Shown here: in pieces, positions 1 to 12,000 of the stretch
Position numbering within the stretch: the stretch's first letter is position 1
Layout: each line of letters starts with the position of its first letter
From: Guillardia theta CCMP2712
Taxonomy: Eukaryota; Cryptophyceae; Pyrenomonadales; Geminigeraceae
Length of the DNA stretch: 64,000 bases
Reading direction: 5' to 3'
Assembly: GCF_000315625.1 (NCBI RefSeq)
Contig: NW_005434584.1
Coordinates: 66,061 to 130,060, forward strand
Notes under the pieces: generated by a model
Told to the model about the DNA's origin: nothing
Seen by the model: only the letters and a program-made list of their open reading frames with translations
Database searches by the model: none
Made by a program: the position numbers and the translations under genes

Positions 1-1
1 C

Positions 2-3000
2 GGTGCATCTCGTGGAAGCACTCCGAGCACTGAGAGCACGATCAGCTGGATGTCGCAGCAGAACAGCATTGTGATCTCTCAGTCTGTACAAGAGCCCTGG
101 CAACAAGCCATCTCGAGCGACCTGTCACTGTCTGTGAGTGGCCCAGGAGCAGTTGGATGCATGGGAATCGTAGGCGATGTGTCATCCAACGAAGTGGGCA
201 TGTATCTCAACTATGACACATCATCCAAGCAGAACGGTCTGGGTCCTCTGCCGCCTCTCGGAGGCATCAACGAGGAGTGGCATCAGATGGCCTTCGTGTC
301 TGTCTACGAGAAGCCCGCAACCACATCGTCTGACTGCAGTGGAGTGAGTCTTTCCGCCTTCGCCAGTACCACCTGCAGCACAGCAAACCTCGTGTACCAA
401 GTACCGTTTGACAAGTACAAGTCACAACGCTTCGGCTCAGACAGGCCAAGACTTCCGGTGAGGAAGGAGGCTGGAGCTATCGGAGTGACCAAGAACCCCA
501 CGTTTGTGTATGCTGCTGCTGCAGGGAACACAGACGGTATCAACCAAGCCGTGTGCATCACTGTGACGATTGTGCCATCCATGACCATCTACTCTTCCCC
601 TACTGCATCAACGCCTACAACCTTTACTATATCCGGGTTGACAGGGTCTGGAACACCCGATCAAGTCACGTCATTGTATCAAAACAAATGTCAATGTGAA
701 GGCAATCAAGAGGGGCTGTTTCCAACGAGATTCCAATCCATCAGTTACGGTAATCAACTTGGCAAAGGAGACTTTGTTCAAGCAGCGGGAAGCTTGACTT
801 TCCAACTTCTTCCTGGCATGTACATTCAAGCAGGCGAGGTTGTCATCTTCTCGTTTCAGCTGAAGACGCCAGGCACTGTTTCAGCGGCATCGAAGTCCAT
901 TTCGATCTCGATGTCGGGCAAGTATTGTCAGATCTCCGATTTCTGTACAGGAGCAACTGGACAGTCCATTACACTTGGTCCTGTTACGTTCAACCCATCA
1001 ACTAAGATTCTCCAAGCAGTCGGGAACAAGATTCGGGCAACTATGTTCCAGAGCTCCTCAGATACTGGCTCTTTATCAAACATGTTTGTGACTTTGGTCC
1101 CGAACTTCGACATCCAGACATCTTCCATCCTCACCTTCACTGGTCTGTGTGGGACCCAGGAGTTTGGAACTAAGGTAAACATGGTGGGTAACAGGTTTGC
1201 TGGGGGCAATCCTTTGACTAGCAAGTGCTCAACCTCTTCGTTTCCTACCGAGACTGACATTGGAGATCCAAGTCTCGGATACACTGGTCCAACGATGGAC
1301 TGGAGCCAGTCGTCTGGAACATTGAAGTTGACCTTGACAAAGGCTCTGGCAGCAGAAGGTACCTATGCCTTCGCATGGAGCTGGAGGGTATCAGACAAGG
1401 AGAACTCCGCCTGTACCATGACAGTGTCATTGACTACTGGCCCGAACCTGGTTCAGAATGAGGCTGTCACGAACCTCGGAGGATCAGTGGGGCTGGTGGA
1501 GAAGCCATCTTTCATCAAGTACAGGATCGGACAAGTTACAACTCGACCTGACGTCACCAACTACATCTGTGTAACCTTGAAGACCAACTTCAACCTTCAG
1601 ACGTATCTGAATGCTGGCCAGTACAATGAGGCATCCATTACTTTGTCAGGCTTATCAGGAAGCCAAGCTCAGGAAAACTCCAACCCTGACATTGACCACT
1701 GTCCATCCTTTGATTGGAACGCTCATTCGCTTGTAACTCCATCACAAGCCTCCACTGCGTATTTTACCAGTGCAGTCACAGCCGGATCACCGAACAAAGT
1801 TGCAAAATTTGCTGCTGGAGTAGCCAAACTTGTCTTGAATCCGGCTCAGAATCTTCCTGCAAATCACGAGATCAAGTTTGCGATCCCGCTGAAGAACTCC
1901 AAGGTTGCCCAGCCATGTCAAACAGTCACTCTGACCTTCAATGCCTTGTATCAGAGTCAAAACAGCCAGGTGTCTTATGCAGCCACACAGACAGTACAGA
2001 TGGTTGTGTCTCCTGTGAATCGTGCCCTGCAAGATGGAGAGATGGACGGAGATGCCTGTCCCTTGAAGGTCTACGACAAGGGCTTCTTGACCCGGTTGAT
2101 CACCCAGCAGACGCCTCTGATCCAAGAGAACAACGTACTGACCATTTCTCTCCGCTCGAATGTTGATCTTGGTTTGAATGGGTACGGTGCAACCATCACC
2201 ATTGCAGGCTTGACGGGAACAGACACCACGCAGACATCTCTGACTGCACTATCACCGGCGTCAACAGACTACTACTCTCCGATCATTCAGAAGACTGAGT
2301 GGTCTCAGTCGAACGGTCAGATGATCATTCACCTTCCTTCATCTTCCACTTGTCAGATGCCCATCAAGGGAACAACGACCAACTGTATGATGGCTGGCTG
2401 GACTTATGTGCTTCAATATGCCTTTGTGAATAGTCAAACCCAGCAGTCCAACCCCGCTGTATCTATCTCCGCGTCGTTTGCGGACGATGAACAGACCAAA
2501 TCGCAGACGGCAACTCTTCCGCTGTCAAGTTACAAACATCCATTGTTTTTGACGAGCAACCTGCTCAACAAGTACGAGATCGGCCAGTTGTATCCAGCGC
2601 CAGGTGCAGTCAATCCTGTATGTGTCACCCTCAGACCAAACAAGAACATTGTCAAACAGACTAAGTTTACTTTGACTGGACTGCCGATGTTTACCTCCAC
2701 GTCCACAGTTGACTTCTACGATGAATATGGAATCCATCCTCTATCAAGCACTTCACTGAGGGGCTACTTCACCACAATTTCTGGTAACAACATCGCAGAC
2801 AAAGCAGACTACGACAATGGTAACGGACAGATTCAGTTTCAATTTGTGACCAAGACATTGATTCTCGGAACGAAGTACAAGTTCTGCTTCCGTATGATCA
2901 ATCAGAACTCTGCCTACAAGAACGGGGGCTCCTGTCCGTCAGTGTCGTTGATTGTTAGCTCCAGCGACGCTCCGAGTGCAGCGCCTGGTGTACAGACGTA

Positions 3001-6000
3001 CACCATGAAGCAAGATGATGTGAAGAGGGTCTATGGGTATGAGTCAGAGCCGTCAAGCTGCGCTGGCTACATCGTGAATCCTTCGTTTCCGCTTGCGACC
3101 ATTCGATCTAGCTCCAATGTCACCTCAAACACTGTATGGATGACTGTGGAATTGCAACCCAACTATGCATTGACAACAAGTCAGGCCGTAACAGTCGCTT
3201 CACTCACTGGGTTCATCGCCTCGCCTGATACGTTTACCTGCTGGATCAGCAGGAATGGCGAGTATGTCAACGTAGCTGCAAATGATGTGAGTGGAAACAT
3301 TCATGCAAGCGACTTTGAATCAACATGCACCTTCAAGCAGAACGAGTTCAAGATGACTTACCAGCAATCACCCAATCTGCCTGTCTACAACCCTTACTTC
3401 AATGTAAACGCGATGAGATCGAACGGCATCTACGAGATAGTGGTGTTATCAGGCGGGTCAGGCTACACTGAGACCCCTACGGTTGTGATTTGTGGGTCTG
3501 AGTTCTACTTGAGCTCCACTTGCACTGCAAACAATGTGATGTATGGAGTGGGACAGGGAGCGACAGCCACTGCAACGATCTCGGGTGGAGCGGTCACTGC
3601 GATCACCATCACCGACCCTGGACATGGATACTCTATCACTCCTGTGGTCATCGTCATACCTGCAGCAACCGAGACCGCAACTGTGACTGCAGCTAAGGCG
3701 CAGGCTTATCTGTACGACAGGAGCATCTACACCGTTCAGTTTCAGATTCAGAATCCAAGCGCAGAGCAGTCCGCACTCGCGTTGTCGATCCAAGCAACAT
3801 TCAACTTTCCATCACAGGCTATAGTATCTGGAACACAGACAAACGGATTGCAGATGATAGCATCGTCTTCGGATGTCGTCTTGAACATTGTTCCGCAGGT
3901 CCGCTTGTTTGCAGGAGACTCCCTGCTTGTGAACCTTCCAGCATACGAAGTCGAAGAGTCTGGACCTCTGTTTGGAGTTCAGTCCTCGAACCCGGCGTTC
4001 ACCACCTTCACCTCACAGTTAGAATGGGAGTTGTTTGGCAGCTCCGAAGATAAGGCGAGGGCGTATCTGTCCAAGGGGTATGTTGCTGACGGCAACACGC
4101 ATCGCTCTGGGGATGCAGACGTGGACGGAGTGTTTGTGTTGTCACCGTCTGATGACGGCTACAAGAAGAACAAGGACCTCTGCTGGAGCCACAAGCAGTG
4201 CCCTTGGGGAGCGTCAGACTATGATGTTGGGGATCAGGCATCCTACACGCTGTCGAAGGTTCAGTTTGCAGGACCAAGTCCTCTTGGATACACCCACGAG
4301 GCTTGTTACACCGCTTCTGTGTCAGCATCACAATCCGATTACGTCGGCATGCAGATCTCTTGCAGAAACAACGCCTTCTCAGCATCGACAACACCTGGGT
4401 CCTCTGTGACCGCAATCAAGGTCAAGTTTGCAGGACTCTATGAAGTGACTGCACAGGCATCTGCTCAGACAGTAACCATCTCTCAATCAGATGCCGGATC
4501 TGGAAGCTCTGCCTCAGCTTCAATCTCTTATCAGGTGGCAAGGCTCTCTCTCCATACAGGGGACTTGGCAAACTGCCAGAGCATTACATTCTCTGCCACC
4601 GCTGGAACTCAGTTAATTGCAGCGAAGGCTGAAGTTGTTATGTCTATTGTTGCATCTACCACAGACGTTCGCTACAGGATTGACATCACTAATCCCGGGT
4701 TGTACACGACCTTTCCAACTGCGACATGTACAGGAGCCAACGCTCCAACTATCAAGCTCGAAATGTCCGTTGCAACAGTCAGTGTCACCAGCCAGGGGAG
4801 TGGATACGTCTCTATCCCATCCGTTATCTTGTCGGCCGCCCCTACTGGTGTCACTGTGACGTCTGCACCAGTGTTCGAAGTGATCATGTCTTCGGCAAAC
4901 CAGAATATTATCACACAAACAATCCTCGATTACAACCCGTACTACTCGCCGACCCCTTGCTTTCTTGTGGGGCAGGAGTTCCCATCGTCTTTCTTGAGCG
5001 ACTGTAGCATCAACGTGAAGGAGAACGTTGGCCAATACACAGGAATGACCGCCATGATCGGGTCCAAGGAGTACTTGATCAAGCAGGGAGCAGGAGGCGT
5101 GTACTGGGTGGTCGACTCGAACGGCAACAAGCCACGGAACGTTGACATAGCCAACAAGCCCTACACCATCTACACCCAGTTGGAGCTGATCGTTGCCAAG
5201 AGCGCGAGGGTGGAGCCTGGCGAGTCTGTGTCGATCACCATACCTGGGTACAGGTTCAAGTCTTATCCCAAGGACGTCAATGCTTACATCACTCCATCTA
5301 CCGACGACGCTTCCAACACGACGAGGTACTACTTTGCAACCACGCTGCCGGTCAAGAGCTCGTACGTGAAGGGATACGGAGTGTCGGGGATGGTCATAAC
5401 CGGCGGAACGCTCGCAGGAGACTGCAGCATCAAGTACGTGGAGGGTCCTCAGAGCATGGGAGGAAACAAGCCGGAGGTTCGCTTCATCTCCGGTACCACC
5501 TCCAAGTTTGAGATCACTTACGCGGGAAGCGGATACACAACCCCGCCGAGGTTCATCGGTCAGTGTGTGACCAGCACGGGGACGACGAGCTACTTCAACG
5601 GAGTCTTCTTGTTGTCGGGAAATTCAGGTGTACGACGAGTTGAGGTTGCAGTACAAGGAAACAACTGCCCCTCAGGAACTACTGTAACTATTGAAACTCC
5701 CAATCCTTCGGGATCGTATATTGATGGCTTGACGGGATTGACTTACGTGGGGCAGCAGGCTTCAGCCATCGTCTTGCTGAATGGAAACAGCGTGTCTCAA
5801 GTAGTCCTACAGAACGCGGGAAGTGGGTACATCTCAGCTCCTTTGGTCACATTTCCTGCCACATGCAACGCACAGGCAAATGCATACATTTCACAGAACT
5901 TCTCGTCTACCATTGCGATGCGGTATGAGACAGGAAACTCCTTCTTGTACGAATGGAACAGGGACCAGACTGACACTCTGACGGGACTTTACGCTTCTGA

Positions 6001-9000
6001 GTTCTCTTCTGTTTCCATGTTTTCCCTTGAAACAGCGGCTAGTGGCTCAGCAGAGATCAAGTCCGGCTACGTTGTGTCGATTGCCGTGACAAATGCTGGG
6101 AGCACGTGCAACAATCCGAAAGTTACCGTGGACACTCCGGCAGGAATGTCGAGCACAGCGCAAGCTCAGGCGGAACCAAAAACAATAAACAACGTGTTGC
6201 AGTCAATCAACGTGACATACTCGGGGTATGGATACACTTCAGCCCCTTCAGTCACCATCACAGGTTGTGGAAGCGCATCAGCAGAAGCTTTCTTGAGCTA
6301 CTCGAATGTCGATGTTCTAGTTGGGGGATCAACTTCATATTCCAGCTTCAGAGGGGTGAGCCCCTATCAGGTGACCCAATCTTCTTCAAACTCGTACAAG
6401 ACTGTCAACCCGGTCACGTCAGCCATGGACTCTCCGGTCTTGGTAGGTTTCAACGAAGCCTGCTCGAATGGGCAGACTGAAGCATACACATGGGAACAGT
6501 CTACCTACATGAACTCTCGGGTGACTGGAGTAACCATCACCAGCGCAGGAGCAGGATACACCTTCAAAGGAACCAATGTGACCTTCACTGCATCTCCACT
6601 TGGTACCTCCAACATGTACGCGACCGCCAAGGGTGTACCGACATGGTCGTTTCCTCCAAGGACAACTGCGACTGGGGCTGTAATTACCTTGAATACCAAC
6701 GTCCTGTTGTACAAGGGGGGCACTTTGTCCACAGCAACAGGATGCGACAACGTCGTTTTGTTGTTCTCCTATCCTGAAAGATTAGGAGGAACGCAGCTAC
6801 AGATCAAGATCACAAGTGTTGCATTCAAGACTTCACAGATCAACCAGCAGGGATCAGGGTATGCTTCAATCCCTTATGTGTACGACATCCTCTTCAGTGA
6901 CGGAAGGTACTTCCTCAAGGATGGGTACACTGGTGCTACCGGAAACTGCATCCCGCAGTACTTTGCGATTGATATGACTCGGCTGACTAATCTCGCATCG
7001 GGCGTTGGGTTGGTCATCGACGGCGTGTACATGACTCAGGGGGGATACGGGTACGACACTGCTCCCACTGTTACATTTGACTGCAAGTCCTGCACCATCA
7101 CCACACAGGCCGTGGCCACAGCTACTCTTGAGAGCGGATGCTTCAATGGTCAGTGCACTCAGCCATCCTACGCCAACGCCTTCTTCTCGCCTGTCAACAG
7201 AAAGAACATTCAAGTCTGCCAGGCGAGCAACCCAGCTTCTAATGACTACCGTACACGAAAGACGCTCCAGATGCGAGTTTCCTCTGGACAGTCAGCAATC
7301 CAGTACTCATCGTCCACTGCATACGCGGCGAAGCGAAACAGAGGCTTCATGGCATCTGCAGGATCATTGAACTTCTACATCTCTACGCAGAACCTGCTGT
7401 CTGCCACGTGCACACCTCCTCAAGTTGTCGTGGAGCCTCCGACGTCCAGGTCGGGTGTCGCCGCACACGTCGAGCTCGTCGTAGAGAGTGCGAGGGTTGA
7501 CAGCTACCTCTCTCAGAGTCCATCCTCAGCCGCTGATCTTCCGGCACAGGCCGCACAGTACAAGCTTGCCATCCGAACCGTGAACCCAGGCTCCGGGTAC
7601 ATCACAGCCCCAAGAGTCTCGTTTGTGAGCGTCGGAAGCACTCCCTGCTCGACCACAGGCCTGACTGTTGCAGCAGCGCTTCAAGGCGGAATGTCTGTCT
7701 CCACTGTGCGGATTGCTGAATATCCATCCTACATCTGCCCAGCGCAGACTTACTACCTCAATCCTACAACCAAGACCTTGACAACTACTCAGAGTCAGGG
7801 TGCTGCGGTGATCACTTGGGATCGCAAGTCCAATGCTCCTTATGTGGTCGACGGGGGCTACGGGTACTCGTTTGGATCTCAGCCTCTTGTTCTCTCATGG
7901 GCGTCGTGTGGATCCACCACAGTGGTTATCTTCTTCGAAGACACCAAGTCGATTGACGGTCAAGGACCTTTCCCTTCATTCTGGCCAGGTGACATGTCTG
8001 TGGATCAATCTGTCTGGAGAAATCATGCAGGAGAGGTCACGGGTGTCGATCTCCTGTATGAGTCAAGGCACTTCTTTTCAAACCCTACTGTTCCTACCCC
8101 GCAGACATTCTTAAACGTCAACATCGCTGCTCGAAGCTTGAAACAAGCCGGTTTGATCTCAGCGAAATCTAATGACCTCAGGGCGACCACCAACATTGAA
8201 TTGCCAGTGGAGGATGCGTCTCCCTTCAAGGCCAACGACTTGATTTTGATTGACAGTGAGATCTTCAAGGTTGGAACGGTAACTGGAAACACTATCACTG
8301 TGACCGAGAGAGCTCTAGGCGGTTCTGCAAGAGAAGCACATTCGCCTGGAGCTAGTGTCGTGTTGTTCTATCCTGGAACCGCACTTGAGAAAGCTTTACC
8401 TGCATCTGTTGCAGGCGTGCTTGAGACGGTTTATGTAGCATCAGCAGTTGGGTTTGCAGTGGAGAGCTCGATTGCGATCAATGATGAGTTCATGCTTGTG
8501 GCAGGCGTTGATGCAGCGACCAATACGCTGAGTGTGCACAGAGGATACACGCAGGCAGATGGTACAAAGACGCCTGCACATTCCGCTGCTTCACTTGTGG
8601 GGCTGTACAACCCGTTGGCTGCAGTTGCTAGAACACAAGCATCCATCACTGCAACGGCAACCACGCTGTCTGTTTTTGTGACCAGGGGCTTTACAGCGAA
8701 TACATACATCCAGATTGACAACGAGATCATGTTGATTACTACCTTGGGATCCAAATCGTTTACTGTTCTCCGTGCTCAGGCTTATACTCAAGCAGCTTCA
8801 CATGCTAAAGGGGCAGAGTATAGAGCTGTGAATGTCGAGACCATAACTCTCTTACCAACAGCTCTTAGCACCCAACTTTCAAGCACTGCAACCTCAATGA
8901 CGGTGAGCTCTTCCGTTGGATTGAAGGTTGGCGAGTACATGGAGTTGCATTCTGACGCATCAAGCATTCGGCTTGTGAACTGCCGTCAAGACGGATGCTG

Positions 9001-12000
9001 CCGTGTGGAAGTTAAGCACGAAGGATCGTGGGGCACGGTGTGCGACGACAGTTTCACAGACACTAACGCACAAGTAGTTTGCCGGCAATTGGGATGCCCG
9101 ACGGAAGGAGCAATGCAGGTACAGAGCTTCGGAGGAGGAAGCGGACCAATCTGGATGGACGACGTGTCATGCAGCGGAAGCGAGGCAGCGCTGCCGCTTT
9201 GCACCTTTAGAGGCTGGGGCAGCCACAACTGCGGCCACAGCGAAGACGTCGGCGTGTGCTGCCAGGGAGGCTGCACAGCACGTGGAACTGAATTGGTGAA
9301 TGTCACATCCATCTCCGGCAACACGATCGGTATCAAGAGAGGGTTGTTCGGAACATCTGCAACCGATTGGCCTGTCCACACCGTAGCATCAGTTGCAACC
9401 GATGCACTTCAGTTGTCTGCCTCACTCAACAGTGAAAACGCATCAATCCCCACAGATACAACAGCATTGGGTCTGCAAATCGATGACTATCTACTCGTGA
9501 ACAACGAAATTTTGGGTGTATCCAACTTCACAAAAAGTTCAATTCAAGTGACACGAGGTCAACAAGGTTCTACGACACAAACTCATGACGCAGTTTACGT
9601 CCAGAAGGCTTATGGCCCTACAACAGTAAACTCTTCAATCCTGACATTGTCGGCAGACATCACAGACAATGCAACCTCCATTGAGACTGCAGGATACTCA
9701 GTTCTGACAGCAGGAACTTACATTCAGATAGAAGACGAAGTCCTCTATGTGAGGAATGCTCCCACGTCCAGTGTTGTGGCTGTTGAGTCCGCGAACATCA
9801 CCAATCGCTCCTCGCATGCTGCAGATCAAGTGATCTACATTGTCAGCAACCCCACTTACATCAGGTCAAGCATCGATCATGTAACCACAACAATTCCTGT
9901 TCAATCAATCACAGGCTTCTCCTCTGGACAGTACGTTAGGGTGGAATCCGAGCTCATGCTGGTCAACAGTGTAATTACTTCTTCTAACTCACTCAATGTG
10001 ACAAGGGCTTTAATCCCAGAACCACACAATGCAGGAAAAGTCTTGTCTGTATATGATTCGATCTATGTGAACGATCAGCTTCAGATTGTGCCAGGAGACT
10101 TTGTGGTAGTTAACAACGAGATTGACTATGTGATTGCATCTTCTTCAAAGCTGCTGACCATTAAGCCAGGACAGTTCGGAAGTGTTCCCAAGATCCCTTC
10201 TTCAAGCGATGTTGTAACAGTTGCGTCTAGAACAGGGCTGAAGAATGCTATCCTGTTAGCTGCAATTATGTTCAATGCTACATCGATGATTGTCAACGAT
10301 GCAACGGGGTTGTTCTTAAATGACGTTGTCGCGATTGGACAGGAAAGAGTGCAGATCAAGTCTCTTTCAAACAACCTTGTGGGTGTCATTCGAGGAGTCC
10401 AGGGAACGTTTGCTGCTAATCATGCGGAAGGCACATCGGTGAACTTTATTGAGCAATCAACAACTGTCCTTGCTTCCACTTGGACTCAGACCTCTCGGCG
10501 CAGGCTGCTACAGTCTTTGTCAGCAGGCATCAGTGCGGCTGCTACGTCACTTACTGTATCAGGAACGCTGCCGGCCCAAGGAACGAACATTCTTGTTGAA
10601 CACGAGAATATGTTAGTGCTGACTGTCGATAAAGCGGCTAAAACCATCACCGCATCCAGAGGAAAGCAGGGCACCACAGTAATCGCACACAACGCGAGTG
10701 CCGAGATTGTGCTATCGATTGGGGCACAGTTCTTCATCGAGACCATCATCACGGCGACAGGCGTGCTTCAGTCCATCTCAGGCAGCAACTCTGGTTTGTA
10801 CGCACGTCCGATCATCACCAACCCCGACACAGCTGATGCTACCCCGATGTTGTACCTCGATAGCATTGCAGTAATTAACAGCCCCACAAAACTTCAGAAG
10901 GCCCCTGTGCTCTCCCTCAACTACCTCGCGCCTGCCTTGACTGCTTATACCGGGGTGAACCCGGACCTGATCGTTCCTTCCCTGTCATATCCTGTGATCT
11001 ACAACCCGGCCAAGTACAGCACCGACCCGCTCTACTACCAGGACAGGATGGACGGATACGACTTGATGCGTCCAAACTCGCCTGTTCTTGAGAGCAGCTC
11101 CAACCGCATCAACGGAACAAGCCCGGTCTACGTCCTCGACTCTTTTGGACAGATGCTGGGCGATCACGTGGTTGGCAGTGAGAGCATTGCCGTGACCCTG
11201 CAGGCTCTGACCTCAGCTATCTCCACAAACCCCGTGTTATCCTCGACTGCTTCGTCGTCTTTGACAACCAAGGCATCGTACAAGGTGACTCAACAGTCTT
11301 CTAGCCTGGGCAGCGTGTGGGGCCCTCCTTCCAAGGTCTACTCGCCTTTCTTGGGCTACTCCATCAAGTCAGTGGCGGCATCTGGGGTGCAGTCACCAGC
11401 CACGCTCAAAGTTGCCTTGACTTCAGCGACAGCAACGTCCTTGGAACTCTCAGCAGCTGTCGCTTACATCACGGTAAACAGCTTCATCAGAATCGACAAC
11501 GAGGTCATGAAGGTCACAGCAGTCTCTGGGGTCATTCTCACGGTGGTGCGTGGTCAGCGATACACCTACGCGACAACTCACAATCAAGACGCAGAGGTAT
11601 ACTCGGATTGTGTTGGACGTTTGTACGCCGAGCCAAGCCTCGAGGGAGGGGAGCCTGCCGTCCTGGACTTTGACGGAACCACCATCACCGTGGTCTCAGG
11701 AGGAAGCGGATATCTGTCGTCCGCTAAGATCCATGCATGCGGCAGTTCAACAAGGTGCAACTATACTATCGCGACTGAGAACACCTGCTCTTTGACCTTC
11801 ACTTCCACTCTCGGCTCTGCCGTGAGCGAGATGTATCTCAATGAGACTGTAGCTACTCGGGCGCTTGGAGGACAGCTCACTGGTCTGACATCCTCGAGCA
11901 GCAGGTTCGTCTTGCAGAAGACGCAGTCAAGAAAAGTTTCTTTGGTATTGCCAACCTCTACGCCGGGAGGACCTGTCACAACAACTACCACCACACCATC

